A stretch of 64,000 nt of DNA from Thecaphora thlaspeos. Its lineage: Eukaryota > Basidiomycota > Ustilaginomycetes > Urocystidales > Glomosporiaceae. Below the pieces are notes generated by a model that made no database searches, was not told the DNA's origin, and was given only the letters and a program-made list of their open reading frames with translations. The stretch spans positions 248,001-312,000 of the forward strand of contig UWYS01000012.1 of NCBI GenBank assembly GCA_900291925.1, given 5' to 3'. Below, piece after piece: positions 21,081 through 32,361 of the stretch (its first letter is position 1; the number at the start of each line of letters is the position of its first letter). A program made the translations under genes and the position numbers.

Positions 21081-22639
21081 ATGGCCTCCCACATAGTCGC
21101 TTCAGGCTCCACCGGCAATGGCCAACGCCCACTCTCCGTCAGCCAGCAGAGCCAGGCTGCAGGGATAGGCGCAGAGTCTATCGACGACTTCCTAGACCGC
21201 CAGCCGCGCAGCATCCTCATCCGCCTCTACGAGAAGCCGGCAAGCTGCCTCGCAATCTTCCGCCTCCTCCCCATCATGGCTCGCCAGCTCATCATGCACA
21301 TCCTCTTCTTACACGCACCCCCTTCCATTGACAATCTGCAGACATGGATCAAGCGAGACTCGAGATCCACCTTCCAGGCAGCCCTGGACAAGCTCTCCCG
21401 CCTCTCGATCGTCAAACAAGAAGCTGCCACCTCCACAGCAGGCAAGCAAACTCTCGTCCTCAATCGCGTATTCACAAAGGGCATGCAGCGCACGCTCACA
21501 GGCGGCGGAGACCACCGCTCCTTTGGCGTGCCCTGCGACACCGAGGACAAGAACGCCGTCGACGTCGCCTACCTCGACGAATACGCCCGCACAAAGTGGG
21601 AGACCATCCTGCACTACATGGTCGGATCCCAGAACTCAGTTACGCCACGCGAGCCCGTCCTCTACCTGCTCCGCCGCAGCAACCTCATGCAAAGGGGCGC
21701 AAACAACCAGGGCGGACGCCTGAGCATCACGTCGCGCGGCTTCCAGTTCCTGCTCGAGGCCGTCAACACGCAGCTCTGGCATCTCCTCCTCCAGTACCTC
21801 GACATGGCCGAAGAGCGCAACATGGACCTCGTCGAGGTGCTCGCCTTCCTCTTCATGCTCGGCTCGCTCGAGCTCGGTCGCGACTACTCTACCGAGGAGC
21901 TGCCGGACACGCAGCTCCACATGCTCGAAGACTTCCGCGACTACGGCCTCGTCTATCAGCGCAAGGCGTCGAGCAGGCGCTTCTACCCGACGCGCCTCGC
22001 GACGACGCTCACGTCCAACGCCGCCACCCCGCTGCTCGGCTCCAACGGGACCGAGCAGGAGGAGCGCGGCTACATCATCCTCGAGACAAACTACCGCATC
22101 TATGCCTACACCAGAAGCGAGCTGCGCGTCGCCGTCCTCAATCTATTTGTCACGATCAAGGCGCGCTTCCCCAACCTCGTCGTCGGGTCCATCACAAGGG
22201 ACAGCGTCAAGAGCGCACTGGTCAACGGTATTACGGCGGAGCAGGTGAGCCGACGGCCTTGTCCCTTAGCATTGACGTGCAGCAGCTGACCGAAGCCATG
22301 CCGCTCCCACCTTGCTCTCGACATTGCCTCACCTTGGCTGCGCAGATCATCACGTACCTGACGCACCACGCACATCCACAGATGTACCGCAGCGACCCAC
22401 TGCTACCGGTGACGGTGTCGGACCAGATTCGGCTGTGGGAGCGCGAGAAGAACCGCGTGGGGCAGGAGCTGGGCTCGCTGTTCACCGAGTTTTCGTCGCA
22501 GTCGGATTTCGAGCAGGTGCGCAACTACGCCGACCAGATGGGCGTGCTGCTGTGGCAGGACGAGGCCAAGCGGAGGTTCTTTGTGGCCGAGGAGGGCAAC
22601 GAACCCGTGCGCGACTTTATCAGGCGGAGGGTGACGTGA
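21081..22639 (+). CDS. TFB2: TFIIH core subunit Tfb2 (p52)
   Basis: Tfb2/p52 anchors and stimulates the XPB/Ssl2 ATPase inside TFIIH, needed for transcription initiation and nucleotide-excision repair. Exons: 21081-22244 and 22346-22639 (485 aa), separated by a 101-nt GTGAGC...CAG intron that cuts 'GITAEQ|IITYLTHHAHPQM'. Recognisable blocks: 'FLDRQPRSILIRLYEKPASCLAIFRLLP' near the N-terminus, 'WETILHYMVGS', 'VEVLAFLFMLGSLELGRDYS', 'GYIILETNYRIYAYT', 'VGSITRDSVKSAL', and the C-terminal domain 'VSDQIRLWEREKNRV...YADQMGVLLWQDEAKRRFFV' that pairs with Tfb5. Length agrees with yeast Tfb2 (513 aa). The ATG is the first in frame after the CT-rich leader. Confidence 0.94.
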
Positions 22640-22983
22640 CGTCACGGCTGACGGGGCGCTTCCGCTATGCCAATCCATGCATTCTTGATTGATGGAGGTC
22701 TTTTGGCATTTGTGCTGTGTGCGTGTGTGTGCGGGGGAGAGTGAGTGCGCTGACTGGGCGCGGCGATGCGGAGGGAGAGAGGACACGTGCTGCTGCTGCT
22801 GCTGGCAGTCTTGAGTGAGTGTTATATGAGGACGAGAGTCAAGATGTGGAGCTGCCGCCAGCTGCTGCCGGTTGCCGAGCGAGTCTTGCCTCCTCCACAC
22901 CAACACTCCGTCACCTCTTGGCCACCGTCACTGGCAATCACTGAGGCGCCGGCCACCGCACGGCAGAAGCCCACTCGAGACAC
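22640..22983. other. Spacer TFB2 - GPI10
   Basis: The 344 bp hold the TFB2 3' UTR and the GPI10 leader. A (CTG)n-like stretch 'tgctgctgctgctgctgg' is near 22789-22806. Nothing else was recognised. Confidence 0.4.
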
Positions 22984-25464
22984 ATGTCGAGTCAAGCAGC
23001 GCTACGCCAGCGCGCCCTCAAGCCGACCCTCCAACCACCTCCATCCCAGGCCTCCACCATCGACCCTCGCGACGACCCTCGCGACGACCTTTTTGCCAGC
23101 TTTACCACCACCACCACCACCACCTCATCCTCCTTGTCCCTCTCGCGCCTCATACCCTTCCTCCTCCTCTTCCGTCTCCTGAACGCCCTCCTCACGCAGA
23201 CCTACTTCCAGCCAGACGAGCACTGGCAGTCGCAGGAGATGGCACACCGCCTCGTCTTTGGCTACGGCTACACCACCTGGGAATGGCGTCCCTTCGAGCA
23301 CCCTGCCGCAGATGGCTATCTCGCTGCGACATGGTCCAACCTCTTCAACGGTCCCATACGCAGCGTGCTGCACCCGCTCGTCTTTGTACCCGTCTACTGG
23401 GCCCTCAAGGTGTGTCGGCTGGACGGGACGAGGCTCTTGGTCCTGGCGCCGAGGTTGTATCAGGCTCTCTTCGCCGCCCTCGGTGATGCGTATACGTTCA
23501 AGCTGGCGCACAAGGTGGGAGGAGGGAGGAGGATGGCCAACTGCTCGGTGAGTCCCTGCTTCTCGCGACAGCAGTCTACTACACAGGGAGCGAGACTTGA
23601 CCTGATCTTGAACCTCCCCGACCCGCCCTCCCCATCGCCAGCTCTTTGTCGCTCTGACAAACATCTATAGCTTCTTCACCGCCACACGCACCTTCTCCAA
23701 CACCCTCGAGGCGACCGTCACCGTCATCGCGCTGTCCTACTGGCCGTTTGAACCCCAATCCTCTTGGCAAGCACCTGCCATGTACCCCGCCCTCGAGAAA
23801 GCGCAACTGCCGGAGGGCAGGCAGAGGCTGTACCGTCGGACGCTGTCTCGCTCGCTCTGGCTGGCCGCCTTGGCGTGCCTTCTGAGACCAACCAACGGCA
23901 TCATATGGATCTTTCTGTTCGGACAGCTTTTGTGGCGTACTGCCGCCCAGCTGAGCGGAGCAGCAAGAGAGGGTAGAAGAGGGAAGGGGGAGGAAGCTTC
24001 CACTGCGAACGGCGTAGACGTCAAGGCGGAGGTTGGAGCATTGATGGCTAGTGTCATCAGAGTTGCGTGCGTGCCTCTTGCATCCCTCACATCCGCATCC
24101 TCCGGCTTCATCTATTCTGAGAGCACGGGACCTGACAAGCTCTTTCTGCCGTCCCATTGCTGCCGGGGTCCTTTCCGAGCAGGCTCAGCGCCCTTCTCTT
24201 CACCTTGATGCTCGACACTCTCTACTATGCCTCTTCCGCTTCATCTCTCACCGCGGTGCACCGCTCGCCGTCCTGGCCGCAACTATTCGGTCTCCCCCTC
24301 CCGCTGGCGACTCTGACGCCGCTGTCGTTCTTCCACCGCAACGTGATCGCCTCGCTCTCGCTCTTCTACGGCGCCAATTCGTGGCATTTTTACCTGATGC
24401 AGGGTGTGCCCGTCCTCTGCCTCACGTGGCTGCCCTACGCCGCCATCGGATGGGCTCGAGCCGCATTCAGGACAGGACGAGGTCCGATGGCCGACCTGGC
24501 CAAAGTAACAATCTGGACGATCGGAGTATTCTCGCTGCTGGGGCACAAAGAGTTCAGGTTCTTGCAGCCTCTTCTCCCGCTGCTCTGCATCTTTGCCGGG
24601 TCGACGCTGGAGAGGTCGTTGCCGTCTTCGGTCCGTCTAGGCGGCGGCAGCAGCAAAGATGGGGCGACGAGGGCGATGCTGGACGTGTTTCGACACGTAC
24701 CGATGTGGCAGAGGACGCTGCTGGTGACGGTGCAGGTACCGGTGGCGATCTTTCTCACGACGTTCCACTGTCGAGGGCAGGAGGCGGTCACCTACCACCT
24801 GGGAAAGGCGGTGCAGCGTCAGATGGGACGAGGCGGGGGCGATGAGGTGTATGGGCGTATCGAGTCGATAGGGTTCCTGATGCCGTGTCATAGCACGCCC
24901 TGGCAAAGCAGCCTTCACTGGTCGCCTGCCGCCACCAAGGACGGGGAGGATGGGGTGGGTGGGAAGAGGGTGTGGTTCATAGAGTGTCCACCGCCTGGAC
25001 CGTGAGTGCACCGTCCACAGGATCGTCCCCATTCGAGATGAGACGGTACGCTGACACCTTGCTCCTCTCTACACCTCGGTACCTCCTCTTGTGACTTCAG
25101 AGGTCAGCCGGTATCGACATACAAAGACCAATCCGACTACTTCTACGCCGATCCTTACCTGTACCTGGTCGAACGCTTCCCCTCGCGCGTCGACGAGACT
25201 TTTCCCCTCTCTCCTGCCAGTGCCGGCACGACATCGAGGCGGGAAGGGTACGATCTAGGCTGGACGCACACGTGGCCATCACACGTCGTACTATTCGATG
25301 CGTTGCTCGACGGCGCGGAAGGGCAGGAGAGCGTGGCGACGTTGCTGAAGGACAAGGGGTATAGGAGGGTCAAGAGGTTCTGGAATTCATTCAAACACGA
25401 GGACGCGAGGAGAGAGGGGGACGTGGTGGTACTGGCGCATCGTAGCGTCCTGGCTGGTAGATAG
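22984..25464 (+). CDS. GPI10: GPI mannosyltransferase 3 (Gpi10/PIG-B), GT22 family
   Basis: Gpi10 adds the third (alpha-1,2) mannose to the GPI-anchor precursor in the ER lumen from dolichol-phosphate-mannose. Exons: 22984-23547, 23642-24066, 24183-25001 and 25101-25464 (723 aa); all three introns (94, 116, 99 nt) keep the frame with GT...AG ends and phases 0, 2 and 2. The GT22 luminal motif 'TYFQPDEHWQSQE' with its acidic pair follows the first membrane segment, and 'GHKEFRFLQPLLPLL' is the HKExRF block of the family. 'LDTLYYA' and 'FYGANSWHFYLMQGVPVL' are further matches. Many hydrophobic segments are spread through the protein. The C-terminal soluble part ('ADPYLYLVERFP', 'WPSHVVLFDALL') matches the Gpi10 tail. 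Exon 3's start at 24183 follows from both phase and homology. Confidence 0.92.
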
Positions 25465-25573
25465 CGTGGATTCGTCGGTGGGACAGCTGGGCCAATAGAT
25501 ATATACTCTTTGACGCTTTTTGTATTGTGATTGTCCGAGGGCTGGCTGGGGTGGGAGGCTGACGCTCACTCTG

Positions 25574-25608
25574 CTGTGCTGTGCTGTGCTGTGCTGTGCT
25601 GTGCTGTG
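25574..25608. repeat. Pentanucleotide microsatellite (CTGTG)7
   Basis: Seven perfect CTGTG units lie about 110 bp after the GPI10 stop. They are outside any coding frame I accept. Useful as a length-polymorphic marker. Confidence 0.9.
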
Positions 25609-25940
25609 ATGTGGGCAGAGTGGGTGCGCGTGTGATAACAGCATGGGATGTCATGGCGACGCTCGAGGGTGACGCGTGGTAGGGTAAGGCGACGACGAGG
25701 TGGAGGAGCAGCAGGCGGAGGGGGCCGAGGAGAAAGGGGAGAGCTACGCTGCTCGGCGTTAAGAGGCCGATGGCCTGTCGCTCATTGACAGCGCCAGCAG
25801 CACCGACAAACGGTGGTCGTGACTCAGCCACCTCCTCCTTCTCCTTCCTCCCTACCCTTCCTTTCCTCCTCCAAGCCATCATCATCATCTCCTCCCGCCG
25901 GCCAACCTTTCAATCATCATCCTCCATACACCGCCGCGCC

Positions 25941-28195
25941 ATGGTCTCTTCAATGACGGGCCACAGGCATTCCCTCGCCAGCGCCAGCAGCGGCAGCGCC
26001 GACCCCACCGCCAACGCAGCCGTCCAAGAGACACACTTCACCACAACCGACCCCAGTACCGCCACTACCACCGGTCCAGCCGCTCTGACTTCCTCCACGA
26101 ATGACAGCACATGCTCACGACCCCCCAGTCGACACGCCAAGAAGCTCAGCTATGGAAGCATCAGCAATGGCTTCCCCACCTCTCCACCTACCTTTTCGCC
26201 CCCCATCTCCGGCCACCACCAGGCCCAACCCTCCGCCCCTGCTCCCCCCGCGGCCGATCTCAAGGGAAGCACGCGCGTCCTAGCTCCGGACCTTCTGCGC
26301 GGACTGCTCATGGTCCTGCAGTCCATCGACCATTCCGCCGTCCAGATGGCGACGTGGCGCCACGGCGTCACAAAAGTCACAGAGGGTGACGCTACGCCTG
26401 TCGATCAGTGGAATCCCGGTAGAGCCTGGTGGGCCAGGATGTTGACACACCTCTGTGCTCCTGGCTTCATGTTCCTGCTGGGTATGGGTACGGTGTACTT
26501 TACGCGATCCGTAAGTCTTGTCGCCCCTCCCCTGCTTGGCTTTGCTCAGTCACACGAACTTTGCTTGCTGACACTTGCAAGCACAACGCCGGCCTCCTGA
26601 CGTGACGCAAATAGCGCACCAAGCTGGGCTGGTCCACCAGCAAGCTGCTACGACACTACGTCGTCCGCATGCTAGCACTCGTCTTCGTCAACCAGGTGCT
26701 GATGTTGGTTCTGATTCCAGGCCAGACGCAGTTGTGGCTGCTCAACATCGTCCTCGTCGCTCTGGCCGTCAACTACCTCATCAGCGGCGTCCTCTGCCTC
26801 GTCTTCCGATACACTGAGCCCAGGCTGGCCGGTCTTCTTTCCACCATGCTCAACGACTCGACGACGGCGGCGGCGGTACAGGAGGATTCAGAGGCTCATG
26901 CTCCCCTGCTTTCCTCTTCCACCTCCTCTTCCTCCTCCAATGCCGGGGCAGGAAAGGCGACGACGCTGTCATGGCACATGCACAACCTCTTCCTCCTCGT
27001 CCTGGCGAGTCTCAGCATCTATGGCAACGTTTACCTCTCTCCGCACGGCGGTCAATGCTCCTCCGTCTCCTCCGCCGTCGTCTCCTTGCACCGAGAAGAC
27101 GTCCTCTATCATCCACTCCGTCTCTCGGCCTCTGCCGGTCCGCAGCTGCCACCGCCTTCTCCGCCGAACGGCCACAGCGCCTTTTTCAGCTTCTGGTTCT
27201 ATCCCTACGTGAGTGCACACGTCGTCTCGCCCTTCCCTCCTCTAGCTTGGTGGAGCTTCGTCCTGTTCGGAGTGTTGTACGCCCGTATCGTCACGGCGAG
27301 AAGGTGGAAAGCCGAGACGATTGTTTGGGGTAACTTTGTGAGTTTTCATCCCGGGGTCTTAGTTTACCATGCGAGGTCGATGCAAGAGCAAGAGGGACTG
27401 AAGAAGATGCCTGTTCCGTCCTGCACCTTGATCGATGTGGACAGGGCACGGCCGTAGCGCTGGCGATCCTCTTTGTCCTCACGCGCCTGCTACACTTTGG
27501 CAACCTCTCGGAAGGCTGTCTGCACATGCCGGAACACGTAGCCCACCCAGGTCGCAACCAGTACCTGGCCTCGTTCCGGAGCTTTTTTTACGTTGTCAAG
27601 GTGCGTCTTTGCGTTCCCGCCTTGCCCTCCCTCTGGAAAGACGACGGTAGCATTGCCAGACCTGACTTGACATCTTCCGTCCTTTTCCCGCCGCCTGACC
27701 CTCTCTCTCGTCCGCCCGGTTGTAGTACCCACCGAGCGTCTCCTTCTTCGCACTCACGCTTTCGCTCAACTTTTTCCTACTTGCCCTCTTTGGCGCCGTC
27801 CCTTGGCGCTGGGCGATACGTTTACCGGGTCTGATGAACTACGGTTCCTCGGCTCTATTCTTCTACCTGTGGGTATGCATGTCGTCCCTTTGTTCGCTCT
27901 TCCCTTTGGGACGCGCTGTCGTGTCTGACCGACGCAGATCTCACCTTGCCTTTTTCGCACCAACAGGATGCACTTCATAGTGTATCGTCTACTATCGATC
28001 CCTGCCCTTCGCTTCTTCTCGCACCGTCTACCGGACGACGATGCATCCACCGGTGAACCGGCGTATGGGGTGGGAGATGGGCTCGCCTATTGGACGTTTT
28101 GGGTGGTGGGGTTGGTGATCCTCTCTCCGCTCTGTCGAGCTTACGGCCGTTTCAAAGCGGGTCGACGGGTCGATTCGATCTGGAGGTTCTTTTAA
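25941..28195 (+). CDS. Polytopic membrane protein, HGSNAT-catalytic/DUF1624-like
   Basis: The protein resembles the heparan-glucosaminide N-acetyltransferase catalytic (DUF1624-like) family of membrane acyltransferase-fold proteins; substrate unknown in fungi. Exons: 25941-26510, 26615-27337, 27445-27600, 27726-27868, 27967-28195 (606 aa). The hallmark is 'RVLAPDLLRGLLMVLQSIDHSAVQM' (about residues 112-136), with its LRGL and D-H pair, followed by 'LTHLCAPGFMFLLGMGTVYF' and 'VSPFPPLAWWSFVLFGVLYAR'. About ten hydrophobic segments follow. Exon 4 ends at a GTGGGT donor (27869), because only this choice gives the frame for 'FFYLMHFIVYRLL', the expected helix. A start at 25770 is also in frame, but the bases between are leader-like and 25941 has the better context. 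The first 110 residues are Ser/Thr/Pro-rich. Confidence 0.72.
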
Positions 28196-28286
28196 GGTTC
28201 CTCCTCGGTTGTGCCGTTTTTTAGAGAATTGGAGTGAGAGGAGGTGATAGATAGGGAAAGAGCGGAGGAGCGGTTTGGGGGTCCTG

Positions 28287-29115
28287 TCATGTAGAAGATA
28301 TGGCATATACTTGCACTTGGTACAATGTGACACGAGCGTATTCGTCTGTGCTACCGTATAGTTGTAGCTGGAGAGAAGTGATTTTATCCTGTGCGCGATC
28401 TGTCACTGTATCGAGTCTGTCGTTGTCGGTTGGAGGGGAAAAGAAATCAGAGAGGTCTCGCAAAAGAGAATCGAAGAGGACAGGGGAACTCGGGATGGAA
28501 ACTCACTTGAAGAACTGCTTGGAATTGACATCGTAAGGAAACACGTCGGAGATAGAGACGTTTCTCCATTTCTTTTCACCTTGCGTCTCCGGGGTGAGGT
28601 AGAGGAGATTCGCAGTGGGTGCGGAGAAACCACCGGCGAAAGTTAGGGCGAGAGAGTGGAGAGACGAGAGAGGCACCTCCGATAGGTGGGGTGGTAGTTT
28701 GAACGTCAAGGTGCAGATGCTGAGGCTGGGGTTTGCATTTGGTGTTGGCTGTCGCAGGTCGAAGGAGGAGAGAGTGAAGGGAGGGGCAAGTAGGGGTGAA
28801 GTCGTAGGATCAGACGAGCATGTGAGGACGAGGACGAGGACGAGCGAGGAAAGTGCAGAGTGCGCAGGGTATACGCACATTTTCAGAGGTCCATGCCGTC
28901 TCGAGATCGCCGTTGAGGATGCCTTTTGCATGTTTGGATGATCCAGAAGATGCCCTGGGTCATTGGACAAGGAGTAGGTTCAGCAGGCGGCGTGGTGGGC
29001 CAAGGGGGCGGGAACGAACTTACTTTACCTTGACGTCGCTGGTGAGGAGATTGATGAGCGTCTGACCCGGCTGCAGGTCGATGGGAGGTTGAATGCTCTG
29101 TGGAGCTGACGCCAT
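28287..29115 (-). CDS. NR2C2AP/TRA16-like discoidin-fold protein
   Basis: Small eukaryotic family related to human nuclear receptor 2C2-associated protein, with an F5/8-type (discoidin-like) fold; its fungal role is unknown. Four exons on the minus strand: 29115-29024, 28954-28879, 28748-28507, 28416-28287 (179 aa). Introns are 69, 130 and 90 nt; phases 2, 0, 2 all agree. The spliced protein reads 'LLTSDVKVKASSGSSKHAKGILNGDLETAWTSEN', then 'CTLTFKLPP...LALTFAGGFSA', and ends 'LQLYGSTDEYARVTLYQVQVYAIS'. This parallels the human order: V-SS, FDG-ET-WNSD, a 'FQGGFSS' strand, and a final 'FGRVVIYHLRV'. It converges on the preceding membrane-protein gene with only 91 bp between stops, so the 3' UTRs probably overlap. 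Confidence 0.78.
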
Positions 29116-29360
29116 TGTTGCTGTGGGGCGTGTGGCTACGGTGGGTGGTGGTGATGGCGAGGAGAAGGAAGAGGGGTGGGTCGTGCGTAGCGAGTGAGGG
29201 GTGAGCAGCGCTACTGAGTTGAATCTTCTCTTGGCTTTGGCCGCCTCCACTTTGCCGGGATCCGAGCGGGGCGTCTATGCGCTGTGCTCGCTGTTACGCC
29301 CCCACCTCGCTTGCTTACCACCACCACCACCACCCACTCCCTTCCTACCTTCGTCCGCAT

Positions 29361-31105
29361 ATGCATGGCACCCTCGACGTCGTCGCTCGCCGCCTCCTTG
29401 GACTAGTTACACCACGCCTCCACACGCTGCTCTCTATAGTACCGCTCCGCTCCGTCGCCCCTCGTCTACCTCGACTCGCCGTTGCTACAGCCCCACGATC
29501 CACGGCACACTTCTCTACCCAACAACCACCTCGCAGCCCTGACCAAGACGCAGAGACACATTACGCACTAGCACAGATGCCCAAGTCAAAAGGCGGCTTC
29601 TATGCCGTACAGAAAGGTAGGAAGTCCGCCATCTTTACCTCGTGGTGAGAAGCTCGATCCTGTCATTCTCGTGATACGTCCAGCCTCACTGTCGCTCACG
29701 CTCTCACGTCTTGACCCGCTCATTCAAACAGGGCCGAATGCGAAGCCAACGTCCGTGGTTTCACCGGAGCCGTCTATAAAAAGTTCGACAGTCGAGCCGA
29801 CGCAGAAGCCTTCGTCTCGAGCCAGACCGGATATCAGAGCAGCTCCTCGACCACGCCCTCCGCAGCAGGGACAGCGCGCAAACGTTCTCGAGATAACTCT
29901 GTCGTCTCGACCTGCTCGACATCTTCCTCATCCTTCAAACGGGTAAAGGGCGAAAGCGGCACCGCATCGAATCCCACCTTCCCTCGTCCTCCTACCTCGT
30001 CGTTGTCGTCGTCGAACGTCAAGACGATCAACGTGTACGTCGACGGATCTGGGCTCGGGAATGGTACGTCAACGTCGAGAGCGGGCTGGGGCGTCTACTG
30101 GGAGGATGAGAGCCTGCATGGGCTCAACGAGGCTAGGAGGCTGCCCGGTCCCATCCAGACGAACAATAGAGGCGAGCTGATGGTGAGTGACGCATCGGTA
30201 AAGGACCGAGAAAGCCGTCGCCGTGCTGCGAAGCTGACGCCGAGCCTGCTCGTCTCTGACGCGATTCCCAGGCCATGATCCGAGCTATACAACTGTGTCC
30301 GGATCCAGACGCCCAGCTAGTCATCCACACGGACAGCCAATACTCTGTCGACTGTACGTTGTCTTTCGCTCATCCATCTCCTCCCTTTTGTCCCCTTGCA
30401 TCCCTCGGGGGGAGGGGGGAGTTTCTTTCTTTTTTCTTTGTTTTTGTTTCTTCTCACCTAACTTTCTCTCTCGCCTCTCTCACCCTCTCTTCCTCCTTGC
30501 CCATCAGGCGTCGAAAAATGGATCCAAGGCTGGCGTCGAAAAGGCTGGCTAAACTCTACGGGAAAAGACGTGATGAACCGAGACCTCGTACGACGACTCG
30601 ATCGAGAGATGGCCTCGTGCAAGCTTCGACCCAAGTTGAGCAAGGTAGCAGCCCATAGCGGCGTATATGGGAACGAGATGGCAGATCAATTGGCCAAACA
30701 CGGTGCCGCTTTACCCGAGGAGTTTGGCGAGGATTTGGAACCTCCGCATTCTGATGAGGAGCGTGGGACGGGGCCGGTCTCGGTTGCGGTCGCGGTTGGG
30801 ACTGGGGTTGCGCTTGGGCGTGGGGGTGGGAAGATGGTGTCGCCCTTTTCGAGGGCGGGTAGTGGTGTGACGGCTGGTAAGGTGGTTCATACTTCGGACG
30901 GATCCAGGAGGGAGAACAAGGTAGACCCATCGGACGAGTTGGACGGGCTGGGTGAAGATGTGAGTGGACACCAGATGGTGCCGAACAACGTCTTTGCGGT
31001 GCGCCCTTGCTTGACCTGACGACTTGCTTCTCCTGCACCCTGTTCCCCCCCCGACAGGCCTTTATATCGCCGGAAGAATTGAAAGAGCTCGAGGGCAGCT
31101 ACTGA
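29361..31105 (+). CDS. RNH1: Ribonuclease H1 with putative mitochondrial and nuclear starts
   Basis: RNase H1 cuts the RNA strand of RNA-DNA hybrids. Exons: 29361-29644, 29732-30182, 30272-30353, 30508-30959, 31058-31105 (438 aa). The N-terminal hybrid-binding domain reads 'GGFYAVQKGRKSAIFTSWAECEANVRGF...YKKFDSRADAEAFV', crossing intron 1. The catalytic domain has all four acidic residues: D in 'NVYVDGSGLGNG', E in 'NNRGELMA', D in 'IHTDSQYSV' and D in 'GNEMADQLAK'; the His in 'AHSGVYGNEMAD' is also present. The ATG at 29361 gives an Arg-rich presequence without acidic residues after the first few ('VARRLLGLVTPRLHTLL') typical of mitochondrial targeting. The ATG at 29577 gives a 366-aa form beginning 'MPKSKGGFYAV'. 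An earlier in-frame ATG is at 29277. The last intron could use the donor at 30960 (GTGAGT, chosen) or 30999; both keep the frame. Confidence 0.88.
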
Positions 31106-31316
31106 TCACTTCGCTCTTGCCCAGTCATCATTCATCAACAAACATTGTTTCTTCGAAAGGGAAAAATCTCAAAGGGTCACGAAGACTTACGAATGCGTTA
31201 CAAACGAGTCTGAAAATGAAGCGTCTCTATGACAGTGCGCCAACATCTAGGGTATCGAGGATACAGCAAAGGTTCGGGGACCATCTCGCCAAGATCGTCC
31301 ATCACTTGAATGACAT

Positions 31317-32361
31317 TTAGAGGACAGTCCAGACGCCGGCTATAAGGAGCACGAGACCGAACGACATCTCGAGCGGGGAAACCCTGTTACTCGGCAGAGC
31401 GGCATTGTCCTTCTTACCGGTGGTAGCCGTAGTATTGATCTTTTCACCTGGGTTGGCGGAAGTGACATTCTTGCTAGACATCGTACCGGTGTTGGTGTTG
31501 GTGTTGGCGTTGGACGACGGCGGCGGCGATGACGATGAAGGAGTAAGAGGGTTGCTCGAAGACGATGCGACCGTGTTGGAAGTTTGTGGAGCGGAAAGGG
31601 AGATGTTGGTTGAGGCGGCGGAAAAGGCCGGGTCTGGCTTGGAAGAGATCTTTTTCTGGCCTGAGTTAGGGGCGGGGTCGGTACCGTTTGCCTTGATGGA
31701 GATGGTTGGGCTGCTGTAGAGCAGACCTTTTTCTATGTGGTGAGAAAGGAGGGGAGGTAGCAAGGGTCGAGGGTGAGAAGGTGTGTTCGGCTGGTGAGGT
31801 GGCAGGTAAGGCTGCGGAGGGTGCGCGGTGGACGTACTATGGTCGTAGCTGTGTGGACCGAGCGCGTGCCGAGAGGGGTGGGTGGTTTAGTCAAGGGGTG
31901 ATGGACGATAGAGAGTGTGAGAGCCGTGGCGCTCAAGACTCACTGACTAGCATTGACGAGGTGGATGGTGACATCATCAGTCGCCTGGATGCAGGGTACA
32001 AAGATCTCGGCCGCTCCCTGCTTGGTGTTGAGCGAGTTGGCCACTTTCATCCATCATCCATCATCCAAGCCACATACATAACCCCATCGTCAGTCTCTTT
32101 CTCGTTCTAGCTCCGTGGGATCGAGAGCGCGAGGGGCAAGGAATACCCACCTAGCTGGTCATCGTTGATGATGGTCTTGTTCTGGCTCTGGAGAGCGACG
32201 GAAAAGATAGACGGGTCTTTTGCGCCGTCCGAGGTCCAGCGGAGGACGTTGAAGCCACACGCAACCCAGTAGTCGGACGAGGTCGGGAACGTCACCTCGA
32301 GCCCGAACGCGACGATCGCGACAAAGGAGAGGAGGGAGAGGAGGGTGGTCGTGGATCGCAT
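31317..32361 (-). CDS. Kre9/KNH-like Ser/Thr-rich GPI-anchored cell-surface protein
   Basis: The product looks like a secreted, GPI-anchored wall protein of the Ser-Thr-rich GPI-anchored membrane family (Kre9/Knh1 N-terminal-like). Proposed exons on the minus strand: 32361-32151, 32043-31944, 31713-31317 (235 aa). It starts with a signal peptide ('MRSTTTLLSLLSFVAIVAFG') directly followed by 'LEVTFPTSSDYWVACGFNVLRWTSDGAKDPSIFSVAL', the family's beta-sandwich block, and 'LVNAS'. A Ser/Thr/Asn-rich stalk with 'NTNTNTGT' follows, then a C-terminal hydrophobic tail ('SFGLVLLIAGVWTVL') that fits a GPI signal. The second intron is long (230 nt) and its acceptor is uncertain (31714 chosen by phase; alternatives nearby), and intron 1 uses an AAG acceptor. 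It converges with RNase H1 over 211 bp. Confidence 0.72.

Noticed and set aside
27208..27244. GTGAGT...TAG pair within the HGSNAT-like gene
   Set aside because: The interval is only about 37 nt, and the translated text 'SPFPPLAWW' is conserved in the family, so it is coding.
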